DNA of 21,625 nucleotides, taken from Fimousia sp036311565 (GTDB taxonomy: Bacteria > Bacillota > Clostridia > Lachnospirales > Lachnospiraceae). The position numbers and the translations under genes are program-made. The stretch spans positions 1 through 21,625 of the forward strand of contig JAXJPR010000035.1 in assembly GCA_036311565.1 (NCBI GenBank). The letters run 5' to 3'. Under the pieces are notes generated by a model that worked only from the letters and a program-made list of their open reading frames with translations, had not been told where the DNA came from and did no database searches. This document shows positions 1 through 7,712 of the stretch, in pieces; position 1 is the stretch's first letter, and every line of letters starts with the position of its first letter.

Positions 1-26
1 AGACTGCCTTAAAATTAAGACAGTCT
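1..26 (-). terminator. Probable intrinsic terminator stem after argS
   Basis: Bases 1-12 and 15-26 are complementary (AGACTG-N-CTTAA against TTAAG-N-CAGTCT). The single non-Watson-Crick position (7/20) is C/A on the plus strand but G-U in the minus-strand transcript, so the stem is complete only in RNA read in the argS direction, about 22 bases past the argS stop. Any U-tract would lie left of base 1, outside the window, so termination is inferred. Confidence 0.55.
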
Positions 27-48
27 CTTCTTTCATAAAAAACTATGA

Positions 49-1749
49 TTACATCTGTTCTGGACACTGAATTCCTAAAAGTCCAAGAGAATCTTTTAAA
101 ATTCCTTTTGCTAATGATAACAGTTTTAATCTGGCATTGCATACCGCATCATCTTCAACAATACACTGATTATCATGATAGAATTTATTAAATGCCTGTG
201 CCACTGCCATTGCATAACGTGCAACTACGGATGGTTCCTGACGATCTGCTGCTGCTTTGATAACATCTGGATAACGGTTAATTTCTTTCAGTAATGCAAT
301 AGAAGCATCATCTGTTAAAATACTAAAATCAATAGAACAATCTTTATCAAATTGTGCCGTCATCTGTCGTTTTCTTAAAATACTTGCTGCACGTGCATAA
401 GTATATTGAACATAAGGTCCTGTTTCCCCATCAAAGTTATGAATCTTATCCCAATCAAAGACTACATCTTTAATTCTCTGATTGTATAGATCATTAAATA
501 AAATTGCTCCAACTCCCACTTTATGAGCAACATCATCTTTGTCAGGAATATTTGGATTCTTCTCTTCAATAATTTCTTTAATACGATTTACAGATTCATT
601 CAGAATATCTTCTGCATAAATAATGTTTCCTTTACGAGTAGATAATTTACCACCTTTTAAGCTGACCAGACCATATGGAACATGCACCAGTTGATCTTGT
701 GCCCATTCATATCCTAATAATTCTATGACTTTAAATACTTGTGCAAAATGCAGTTTTTGCTCTAATCCGGTTACATAAATGCATTTATCAAAATGATACG
801 TATCTTTTCTATATAATACTGCTGCCAGATCACGAGTAGCATAAATAGAACTTCCGTCTTTTTTCATAACAATACATGGAGCCATGTTATATTCATCTAA
901 TCGAACAATGTAAGCACCTTCACTTTCTTCTAAAAGATTTTTTGCATTACATTCATCAATGACACGCTGGGATTTATCGCAATAAAAACTTTCTCCTGCA
1001 TAAGAATCAAATTCGATTCCTAACATTTCATATGTTTTCTTATATTCCACTAATGAAATATCTTTGAACCATTGCCAGATTTCTAATGCTTCCTTATCGC
1101 CCTGCTCCATCTTTGTAAACCATGCTCTTGCTTCATCATTAAGAGAATCATCTTTTTCCGCTTCTTCATGGAATTTTACATAGATATTCATCAATTCAGC
1201 AATTCCGTTCTGTTCTACTGCTTCTTTACTTCCCCATTTTTTATAAGCTACAATCAACTTACCGAACTGAGTACCCCAGTCACCTAAGTGATTAATTCTT
1301 TCTACTTTATAGCCTAATTTTGTAAAAATTTTATATAGAGAATTTCCAATGATTGTTGTACGAAGATGACCTACATGGAATTTTTTCGCTACATTTGGAG
1401 AAGAATAATCAATACAAATTGTTTTTCCTTCGCCCAAATCACTTTTACCATATCCATCCTGACAGGCACGTTCCATCACCTGTTTTACAAATAATGTTTT
1501 ATCTACGAAAAAGTTTAAGTAAGCTCCTTTTACTTCTACTTTAGAAAGAAACTCCTGATTTCCTATCTGCTGAGCAAGATCTGCTGCAATCATATTAGGT
1601 GCTTTTCGAAATACTTTTGCAAGCTGAAAGCATGGGAACGCAAAATCACCCATATCTGCTTTTGGTGGAATTTCTAATAACTGTTCCACTTTTTCAACGT
1701 CAAGTCCTTCTATTTTTGATGCTAATAATTCTGCAATTTTTGTTTTCAT
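49..1749 (-). CDS. argS: Arginyl-tRNA synthetase (class I)
   Basis: Cytosolic enzyme that charges tRNA-Arg with arginine using ATP. The 566-residue length is normal for the family. Visible parts in order are the N-terminal additional domain of ArgRS (about 1-85), the HIGH-type motif HVGH at 125-128 in a Rossmann catalytic core, the motif KLSTRKGN at 368-375 in the KMSKS position, and an all-helical DALR anticodon-binding domain from about 450 to the end. The ATG at 1749 follows the ribosome site AAGGAAGG and lies 15 bp after the stop of the upstream coiled-coil gene, so the two are probably cotranscribed. No T-box-like leader is seen upstream. Synthetase identity is secure; the operon link is inferred from spacing. 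Confidence 0.97.
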   Translation of the reverse strand: MKTKIAELLASKIEGLDVEKVEQLLEIPPKADMGDFAFPCFQLAKVFRKAPNMIAADLAQQIGNQEFLSKVEVKGAYLNFFVDKTLFVKQVMERACQDGYGKSDLGEGKTICIDYSSPNVAKKFHVGHLRTTIIGNSLYKIFTKLGYKVERINHLGDWGTQFGKLIVAYKKWGSKEAVEQNGIAELMNIYVKFHEEAEKDDSLNDEARAWFTKMEQGDKEALEIWQWFKDISLVEYKKTYEMLGIEFDSYAGESFYCDKSQRVIDECNAKNLLEESEGAYIVRLDEYNMAPCIVMKKDGSSIYATRDLAAVLYRKDTYHFDKCIYVTGLEQKLHFAQVFKVIELLGYEWAQDQLVHVPYGLVSLKGGKLSTRKGNIIYAEDILNESVNRIKEIIEEKNPNIPDKDDVAHKVGVGAILFNDLYNQRIKDVVFDWDKIHNFDGETGPYVQYTYARAASILRKRQMTAQFDKDCSIDFSILTDDASIALLKEINRYPDVIKAAADRQEPSVVARYAMAVAQAFNKFYHDNQCIVEDDAVCNARLKLLSLAKGILKDSLGLLGIQCPEQM

Positions 1750-1764
1750 AAAAACCTTCCTTAT

Positions 1765-2478
1765 CTAATCTAATATCATATGAATTTCAAAAGAATCTTC
1801 CTTCCATGACTGAATAAAAAATTCTTTTGATAATATATCTTCTAAACCAACTTTTTCCTGTTCTTCTAATGCTGTTTCAGAAACACACTCCATAACCATC
1901 ACAACTTTATCCTCATCATCGAATACTCGGAACAAAATGTCAGATATTAATAAATGATCCGATAGATACCGAAACAGATATTTCCATCTCGTTAGAAAAT
2001 CAAACGTCATATAACAGTCTGGTTTTGCTTCATCTTCATCGTATAAAAATTCTGTATCAGGAAATGATGATTTGGTATGCTCCACTAATTCATAAAATGC
2101 AGGAAAGAATGGAATTTTATCTTTCTTTTCCTTTTCCTCTAATTGACAAGAGATTTCTCTCAAAGAATTCATAAATTCTTTCAGCTTTTTCTTTTTTTCC
2201 TCAATCTGCCCAAGTTCTTCTTCACATGCTTTTAACTTTGCATCTGCATTACTTAAATCTAAGTTTTCCTGTGTCAACTCTCTGGCATAATCATAACCTT
2301 TTAAAGTCAATGGCGTAAACAACTGTCTTGTTCGTTCCTCTTCTACATGAAAATATAAATTCTCTTCCACTTTTCTCTGTTCTGCCTGCAGAATAAATTT
2401 TCGTGAAACCAGTTCCTCTTCTTTCTCCACACATATCATATACTCGTCTGACAGATATTTACATAATTCTTCATTCAT
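1765..2478 (-). CDS. Hypothetical coiled-coil protein upstream of argS
   Basis: I do not recognise this 237-residue protein. It is rich in Glu and Lys, and about residues 10-125 look like heptad-bearing alpha-helix, including a KKKK-rich patch near 95. The last ~100 residues are a compact mixed alpha/beta part with many acidic and hydrophobic residues (DEDKVVMVMECVSE, then FEIHMILD at the C-terminus). There is no signal peptide or membrane segment, so it is probably cytosolic. The ATG at 2478 has a good ribosome site (AGAAAGGAAG), and the stop is 15 bp before argS, so a shared transcript is likely. The strand order of the C-terminal part vaguely recalls a degenerate GHKL ATPase fold, but no N-box or G-box is convincing. 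Treat the function as unknown. Confidence 0.75.
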   Translation of the reverse strand: MNEELCKYLSDEYMICVEKEEELVSRKFILQAEQRKVEENLYFHVEEERTRQLFTPLTLKGYDYARELTQENLDLSNADAKLKACEEELGQIEEKKKKLKEFMNSLREISCQLEEKEKKDKIPFFPAFYELVEHTKSSFPDTEFLYDEDEAKPDCYMTFDFLTRWKYLFRYLSDHLLISDILFRVFDDEDKVVMVMECVSETALEEQEKVGLEDILSKEFFIQSWKEDSFEIHMILD

Positions 2479-2539
2479 ATTTTCACTTCCTTTCTAAATA
2501 ATAAACGATAACCAGACAAATGAAAACCCCAAAAACCAT

Positions 2540-2568
2540 TTGTATCTACCGCTCATTTATCATATAAT
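2540..2568 (+). promoter_or_regulatory. Sigma-A type promoter for the alpha/beta hydrolase
   Basis: TTGTAT (2540-2545) is separated by 17 bp from a perfect TATAAT (2563-2568), about 30 bp before the hydrolase start codon. The 119-bp gap also separates it from the divergent coiled-coil/argS unit, for which I could not identify a clean promoter. Confidence 0.6.
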
Positions 2569-2597
2569 AAAGCTATATACGAGAAAGGAGTTTCATT

Positions 2598-3551
2598 ATG
2601 GAATCTAAACAAAAAAAACTAACCAAATTATCCATTCTGATTATATTTCCCATTCTTCTAATCAACTTTTTTAACCGGCTGATTATTAAGCTGGCAAATC
2701 GGAAATCCGTTCTGCCGATCAAAGATGGAATGTACTACAATTGGCGCTTTGGTAAAATCTTTTATCAGGTTCAGGGACAAGGTTCCCCTATTTTATTGAT
2801 TCATGAATTATCCTCTATGGGATCTTCCATTGAATTTCAGGAACTGACACATCAGTTGTCTAAAAAACATACCGTTTATACTTTGGATTTATTGGGCTGC
2901 GGTCGTTCTGAAAAACCAGCAATGACATATACTGCTTATCTATATGTACAGATGATCAATGATTTTATCAAAGACATCATCAAATCAAAAACAGATGTTA
3001 TCGTATCTGGTAAATCATCTTCCATCCTTATGATGGCATGCTGTACAAAAGAAACATATTATCGCAATATCATGCTCATTAATCCAGAAAATGTTTCGAA
3101 AGGCACTCGTATGCCAACTTCAAAACATAAAATACTAAAATATCTTTTAGAGTCCCACACGATTGGAACGCTGATTTATCTTATGGCCCATAACAAAGAA
3201 TCCATGAAATACACTATAAAGGATTCTTTTTCACCAAAAGCAGAACATCTGCTTCATCGGTATTTTCCATATTTTTATGAAGCAGCACATTTATCCGGCA
3301 ACACTGCCAAGTATCTTCATGCAAGCATCGCTTCTCATTACTTAGATACAAATGTAATTCATGCAATTAAAAATATCAATACCAGCATTTACATGGTCCT
3401 GGGTGATAATGAACCAGAAAAGACAAATACCATTGAACAATATCAGGTATTAAATCCTTCCATTGAAGCTTCTGTCATTTCCGACTCTCATCATTATCCT
3501 CACTTGGATCAACCAAAAGAAATTTTAGCAATCTGTGATATTCTTTTTTAA
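2598..3551 (+). CDS. Membrane-anchored alpha/beta-hydrolase fold protein
   Basis: A 317-residue hydrolase of unknown substrate. Residues 10-32 form one hydrophobic segment after a Lys-rich start, suggesting an N-terminal membrane anchor. The fold follows from 50 on: strand and oxyanion loop LLIHELSSMG (66-75, HE where HG is usual), DLLGCGRSEKP (97-107), nucleophile elbow G138-K-S140-S-S142 (the usual second Gly is Ser), acid candidate LGD270, and a C-terminal HYPHLDQP (299-306) supplying the catalytic His. The triad Ser140-Asp270-His299 is therefore complete. The start follows GAGAAAGGAG. It is the only plus-strand gene left of the origin and converges on rsmG, their stop codons overlapping by four bases. 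It could be an esterase, lipase or peptidase-like enzyme; sequence alone does not decide. Confidence 0.85.
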   Translation: MESKQKKLTKLSILIIFPILLINFFNRLIIKLANRKSVLPIKDGMYYNWRFGKIFYQVQGQGSPILLIHELSSMGSSIEFQELTHQLSKKHTVYTLDLLGCGRSEKPAMTYTAYLYVQMINDFIKDIIKSKTDVIVSGKSSSILMMACCTKETYYRNIMLINPENVSKGTRMPTSKHKILKYLLESHTIGTLIYLMAHNKESMKYTIKDSFSPKAEHLLHRYFPYFYEAAHLSGNTAKYLHASIASHYLDTNVIHAIKNINTSIYMVLGDNEPEKTNTIEQYQVLNPSIEASVISDSHHYPHLDQPKEILAICDILF

Positions 3552-4255
3552 AGTGGATCTTTTGATGGCAGCCCCGCCCTTCTTGGAAATCTTTTCGGGG
3601 TTGCCTTTCTTTTTTCTATCATAACAAATGTACGTGAAATATCTGTATCCGGAATCGTAAATTCTTTTACTCCAGAAATCTTTCCACCTAGTATTTTTAT
3701 GGCTTTTTGTGCTTTTTCCAGTTCTTCTTCAATATTGCCCGATTTATAAGAAATAAAATATCCATGTTCTTTTACATATGGAATACAATATTCGGACAAT
3801 GATGATAAGTTTGCTACTGCTCTTGATACACATAAATCAAACTGTTCTCTTAATTTTCCTGGTTTAGCAAAATCTTCTGCTCTTCCATGAATGGTCGTAA
3901 TATGTTCTAATCCTAACAACTCAATTACTTCATCCAGAAACTTAATTCTTTTATTTAAAGAATCCAGTAATGTTATATTTAAGTTGGGAAATGCAATTTT
4001 TAAAGGAATTCCTGGAAATCCTGCTCCAGTCCCCAGATCAAGAACTTGCTGCTCTTTGGTCAAATCAAAGCTTGCTGCCAATCCCAGGCTGTCAATAAAA
4101 TGTTTATCTATGACCTCTTCCTTTTCTGTAATCCCGGTTAAATTCATTACTTTGTTCTTTTCCACCAGATATTCATAATATTGTTGAAACTGATGGCATT
4201 GTATATCGTTTAAAGTAATACCAAGCTTCTCCGCTTTTTTTCTCAATTGTTCCAT
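3548..4255 (-). CDS. rsmG: 16S rRNA (guanine-527 N7) methyltransferase RsmG
   Basis: Methylates N7 of G527 (E. coli numbering) in the 530 loop of 16S rRNA using S-adenosylmethionine. Loss of the homologue gives low-level streptomycin resistance in other bacteria. The SAM-binding motif LDLGTGAGFPG is at about 72-82, and the C-terminus has the basic TPKRFPRRAGLP tail common in Firmicutes. I start it at the ATG at 4255 (235 residues) because AGGAGAAG lies just upstream. An in-frame GTG at 4282 would add nine residues but has no ribosome site and sits inside a small hairpin (4269-4283). It is last in the mnmE-mnmG-rsmG run, with a 38-bp gap after mnmG. Its 3' end carries the terminator of the convergent hydrolase on the opposite strand. 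Confidence 0.95.
   Translation of the reverse strand: MEQLRKKAEKLGITLNDIQCHQFQQYYEYLVEKNKVMNLTGITEKEEVIDKHFIDSLGLAASFDLTKEQQVLDLGTGAGFPGIPLKIAFPNLNITLLDSLNKRIKFLDEVIELLGLEHITTIHGRAEDFAKPGKLREQFDLCVSRAVANLSSLSEYCIPYVKEHGYFISYKSGNIEEELEKAQKAIKILGGKISGVKEFTIPDTDISRTFVMIEKRKATPKRFPRRAGLPSKDPL
3567..3616 (+). terminator. Intrinsic terminator of the hydrolase, inside rsmG
   Basis: GGCAGCCCCG (3567-3576) pairs over ten bases with CGGGGTTGCC (3596-3605), including one G-U possible only in plus-strand RNA, and is followed by TTTCTTTTTT. It starts 16 bp after the hydrolase stop and lies within the codons for the rsmG C-terminal tail on the other strand. The minus strand has a mismatch in the stem and no U-run, so termination there is unlikely. 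Confidence 0.8.
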
Positions 4256-4293
4256 ATCTTCTCCTAACAGTGCAAAAAGCACTTATCTATCAT

Positions 4294-6174
4294 CTACCTT
4301 CTGCGATATTGTTCCAAATAAACAAGTAAAACAGAAATGTCCGCAGGAGATACTCCGGAAATTCTGGAAGCCTGTCCAATAGAATGAGGATGAATCTGTG
4401 TTAATTTCTGGATTGCTTCCTTCCTTAAACTACCTACCTGTTCATAATCAATATCATCTGGAATCGTTTTTACTTCCAGTTTTTTAAACTGTTCTACCTG
4501 TTTTAACTGACGGGAAATATACCCATCATATTTAATATTAATATTTACCTGATTGATCACATCCGAATCCAATTCTGGTCTTTGTGAATCAATTTCTTCC
4601 AGATCTTCATATTTTAATTCTGGACGGCGAATCAATTCTCCTAATGTTACTGCTGTTTTTAACGTAGAACTGCCCAGTTTTTCTAACAATTCCTGCACTT
4701 CTTTTGAGGCACCGATCTTACACTCATTCACACGTTTGATTTCTTCTTTAATTTGCTGTTCTTTTAAAAGCAGGGCATCATATCGCTCATCACTGATCAA
4801 ACCGATTTCATGTCCAATTGGAGTTAATCGAAGATCCGCATTATCCTGTCTAAGAAGCAGACGATATTCTGCACGGGAAGTCATCATACGATATGGTTCA
4901 TGAGTTTCTTTTGTAACCAGATCATCAATCAGGACCCCTATGTAAGCTTCGGAACGTTTTAAGATTACCGGTTCTTTTCCCTGAAGTTTGCGGCATGCGT
5001 TGATTCCTGCAATCAGTCCCTGCGCTGCTGCCTCCTCATATCCGGAACTTCCGTTGAACTGTCCACCACTGAACAATCCTTCTACTTTTTTGAATTCCAG
5101 AGAAGATTTTAACTGCATCGGATTGATACAATCATATTCGATAGCATATGCATTTCTTATAATCTTTACATTTTCCATTCCTTTTACAGAACGATACATG
5201 CGATACTGCACATCTTCTGGAAGAGAACTTGACATTCCTCCCACGTACATTTCATTGGTATACTCACCTTCCGGCTCAATAAATACCTGATGTCTGTTTT
5301 TATCCGCAAATTTTACAACTTTATCTTCAATGGATGGACAATATCTAGGTCCTGTTCCTTCAATTGCTCCTGAAAATAAAGGAGAACGATGCAGGTTTTC
5401 ACGAATAATCTGATGTGTTTTCTCATTTGTATACGTTAACCAGCAAGAAATCTGAGGACGCTTAATATCCTCTTCTTTATTTGTAAAACTAAATGGAACA
5501 ACCGTCTCATCACCAAATTGTTCTTCCATCTCATCAAAGTTAATGGTTCTTTTGTCCACTCTGGCTGGTGTCCCGGTCTTAAATCGATACATCTCAATTC
5601 CTAATGATTTTAAGGAATCTGTTAAGAAGTTTGCTGCCTGAAGACCATTCGGTCCAGTCGCATTGCTTACTTCTCCGTAGATACATCTGGCTTTTAAATA
5701 AGTTCCGGTCGCTAAAACAACCGCTTTGGCATAATAAGTTGCACCAGAATAAGTCTTAACTCCGCATACTTTTCCTTCTTCTGTTAAGATTTCCACTACT
5801 TCAGCCTGTCTTAATGTCAGATGTTCTGTATTTTCCATCGTCATGCGCATATGACGGGAATACTTCGCTTTATCCGCCTGCGCCCGAAGAGAATGCACTG
5901 CAGGCCCTTTTGATTTATTCAACATCTTAGACTGAATATAAGTTTTATCAATATTAATTCCCATTTCGCCGCCTAATGCGTCAATTTCCTTTACCAGATG
6001 CCCTTTGGAACTACCCCCTACATTGGGATTACAAGGCATTAAGGCAACACTGTCCATACTAACGGTAAAACAAATAGTCTCAAATCCAAGACGTGCACAG
6101 GCAAGTGCTGCTTCACATCCTGCATGTCCTGCACCTACGACCACAATATCATATGTTTCTTCTAGAAATGCCAT
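4294..6174 (-). CDS. mnmG: tRNA uridine-34 carboxymethylaminomethyl synthesis enzyme MnmG (GidA)
   Basis: FAD-dependent partner of MnmE. The complex adds the (carboxymethyl)aminomethyl group at C5 of wobble uridine 34 in a subset of tRNAs, using methylene-tetrahydrofolate and NADH. The product is 626 residues, near the usual ~630. The dinucleotide-binding motif GAGHAG is at 14-19. Also present are GPRYCPSIEDK, containing the conserved Cys that helps form the flavin-methylene intermediate, GGQFNGSSGYEEAAAQG for FAD contacts, and a helical C-terminal domain for MnmE binding. I start it at ATG 6174, preceded by AAGGAG; an upstream TTG at 6204 would overlap mnmE and lacks a ribosome site. It lies 14 bp after the mnmE stop, consistent with the MnmE-MnmG complex being made from one transcript. 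Confidence 0.97.
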   Translation of the reverse strand: MAFLEETYDIVVVGAGHAGCEAALACARLGFETICFTVSMDSVALMPCNPNVGGSSKGHLVKEIDALGGEMGINIDKTYIQSKMLNKSKGPAVHSLRAQADKAKYSRHMRMTMENTEHLTLRQAEVVEILTEEGKVCGVKTYSGATYYAKAVVLATGTYLKARCIYGEVSNATGPNGLQAANFLTDSLKSLGIEMYRFKTGTPARVDKRTINFDEMEEQFGDETVVPFSFTNKEEDIKRPQISCWLTYTNEKTHQIIRENLHRSPLFSGAIEGTGPRYCPSIEDKVVKFADKNRHQVFIEPEGEYTNEMYVGGMSSSLPEDVQYRMYRSVKGMENVKIIRNAYAIEYDCINPMQLKSSLEFKKVEGLFSGGQFNGSSGYEEAAAQGLIAGINACRKLQGKEPVILKRSEAYIGVLIDDLVTKETHEPYRMMTSRAEYRLLLRQDNADLRLTPIGHEIGLISDERYDALLLKEQQIKEEIKRVNECKIGASKEVQELLEKLGSSTLKTAVTLGELIRRPELKYEDLEEIDSQRPELDSDVINQVNINIKYDGYISRQLKQVEQFKKLEVKTIPDDIDYEQVGSLRKEAIQKLTQIHPHSIGQASRISGVSPADISVLLVYLEQYRRR

Positions 6175-6188
6175 TTTTATTCTCCTTA

Positions 6189-7565
6189 CTATTTGCCCAT
6201 GCAAAACTCACTGAAAATTTCATTTACTAAATCTTCCCCCAAAGATTCTCCGATAATATACCCCAATGATTCATATGCATTCATTAAATCAATGGAAAAG
6301 AAATCTTCTGGCATATCATCCATAATACTTCTTTCAACCATGCAAAGACTTTCATAGCTTTCCATCAACGCATTTTTATGTCTCATGTTGGTAATATAAA
6401 TTTCATTATTAAAGGTCAATGTTCCTTCAAAAAACATATCTTTCAAAAGTTCATAAAATTCCATAATACCATCCTGAGTCTTGGCAGAAATTTCTACGAT
6501 GTCTTTATCCAGTTTTTCTTTAATCTGTATCTGATCAATCTTTTTATTTAAATCTGATTTGTTTAACAGTACAATGACCTTCTTATCTTTGATCATATCA
6601 ATGATTACTTGATCATTTTCATCCAGTTCTCTGGACATGTCTACAACATAAAGGACCAAATCAGCAGATGCAATGTTTTCTTTTGCTTTATCTACTCCTA
6701 TTTTTTCAATAAGATCTTCCGTATCTCTGATTCCAGCTGTATCGATAATGTTCAATGGAATTCCATGAATATTTACAGATTCCTCCAGCGTATCTCTGGT
6801 CGTTCCTGCAATATCCGTAACAATGGCCCTTTCTTCTCCTACTAAAATATTAAGAAGTGAAGATTTTCCCGCATTTGGCTTTCCAATAATAACTGTTTTG
6901 ATGCCTTCTTTTAAAATTCTTCCATTATCTGCAGTATCAATCAGCTGCTTAATTTCTTTTTGTAATGGTTTTATTTCTGCAAGCAGTTTCTGTCCATATC
7001 CATCAATACTCATATGCTCTGGATCATCCAAAGCAGATTCAATGGCCGCAATATTATGAATAATTACTTTACGAATTTCTTCAATTTTATTTTTCAACGA
7101 ACCTTCCAGCTGTTTTAAAGAACTTTCCAATGCAAATTCATTTCTGGAAGAAATCACATCCATAACTGCTTCTGCCTGGGATAAATCAATTCTTCCATTC
7201 AAAAATGCTCTTTTTGTAAATTCTCCCGGTTCAGCTGGACGTGCTCCATGCTTGATGACTGTCTCCAGCACTTTTTTCATAACGGTAACTCCGCCATGAC
7301 AATTAATTTCTACCACATCTTCTTTAGTATAAGTATTGGGTGCTTTCATGAACAGACAAATACATTCATCAATTTTTTTAGTTCCATCATAAACAAATCC
7401 ATAATGAGCGGTATGAGAAGGAACAGACTTCATATCTTTCTTTTTCGCAGGATGAAATACCTTTTCCATAATGTCACAGGCATCATCACCGCTAATTCTT
7501 ACGATTCCAATCCCTCCATCTGCCATGGCAGTAGAAATCGCTGCTATTGTATCATTTCGAAACAT
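6189..7565 (-). CDS. mnmE: tRNA modification GTPase MnmE (TrmE)
   Basis: GTPase half of the MnmE-MnmG wobble-uridine modification complex, 458 residues, cytosolic. The N-terminal folate-binding domain spans about 1-118. The helical domain is interrupted by a Ras-like G domain with GKPNAGKSS (228-236), GTTRDT (254-259), DTAGIRD (275-281), NKSD (335-338) and SAK (360-362). The protein ends in CMGK, the conserved C-terminal Cys-x-Gly-Lys needed for modification. The ATG at 7565 is preceded by AAAGGAGAG; the adjacent TTG one codon earlier is less likely. It is the first gene of the mnmE-mnmG-rsmG unit. A promoter at 7675-7703 and a long stem-loop at 7601-7650 precede it. Confidence 0.97.
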   Translation of the reverse strand: MFRNDTIAAISTAMADGGIGIVRISGDDACDIMEKVFHPAKKKDMKSVPSHTAHYGFVYDGTKKIDECICLFMKAPNTYTKEDVVEINCHGGVTVMKKVLETVIKHGARPAEPGEFTKRAFLNGRIDLSQAEAVMDVISSRNEFALESSLKQLEGSLKNKIEEIRKVIIHNIAAIESALDDPEHMSIDGYGQKLLAEIKPLQKEIKQLIDTADNGRILKEGIKTVIIGKPNAGKSSLLNILVGEERAIVTDIAGTTRDTLEESVNIHGIPLNIIDTAGIRDTEDLIEKIGVDKAKENIASADLVLYVVDMSRELDENDQVIIDMIKDKKVIVLLNKSDLNKKIDQIQIKEKLDKDIVEISAKTQDGIMEFYELLKDMFFEGTLTFNNEIYITNMRHKNALMESYESLCMVERSIMDDMPEDFFSIDLMNAYESLGYIIGESLGEDLVNEIFSEFCMGK

Positions 7566-7600
7566 CAATTACTCTCCTTTCTCATATCATGCTCTTTTTT

Positions 7601-7650
7601 ACAGCTTAAACCAATATTCTCAATTCTTTAAAAGTATTGGTTTAAACTGT
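7601..7650 (-). repeat. Long stem-loop in the mnmE leader
   Basis: Bases 7601-7616 (ACAGCTTAAACCAATA) and 7635-7650 (TATTGGTTTAAACTGT) are complementary over 16 positions. The only exception, 7605, becomes a G-U pair in minus-strand RNA. The loop is 18 bases. The stem ends about 36 bases before the mnmE start codon and is followed by A-residues rather than U-residues, so it is not a terminator. It may be a leader RNA structure or a palindromic operator. Confidence 0.7.
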
Positions 7651-7674
7651 ACTTATATTCTAATTCTTTGCTTT

Positions 7675-7703
7675 ATTATAAGAAAAGGGCTGCCATAAGG
7701 CAA
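7675..7703 (-). promoter_or_regulatory. Promoter for mnmE-mnmG-rsmG
   Basis: On the minus strand, TTGCCT (7698-7703) is 17 bp from TATAAT (7675-7680). Transcription would start near 7668, giving a leader of about 100 nt that contains the 7601-7650 stem-loop. The -35 lies inside the terminator hairpin of khpB. Confidence 0.6.
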
Positions 7704-7709
7704 CCCTTT
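7684..7709 (-). terminator. Intrinsic terminator after khpB
   Basis: On the minus strand, AAAGGGTTGCC (7699-7709) pairs with GGCAGCCCTTT (7684-7694) over 11 bases around a TTAT loop, with one G-U, and the run TTTTCTTAT follows. It lies three bases past the khpB stop and closes the rpmH-to-khpB operon. On the plus strand the wobble becomes C/A. Confidence 0.85.
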
Positions 7710-7712
7710 CAA

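Noticed and set aside
1750..2597. T-box or riboswitch upstream of argS
   Set aside because: argS has only a 15-bp gap to the preceding gene, and the 119-bp region before that gene shows no specifier or antiterminator-like sequence.
4269..4283. Hairpin AGTGC-AAAAA-GCACT between mnmG and rsmG
   Set aside because: Five pairs only and no U-run in minus-strand RNA; too weak to call a terminator or riboswitch.
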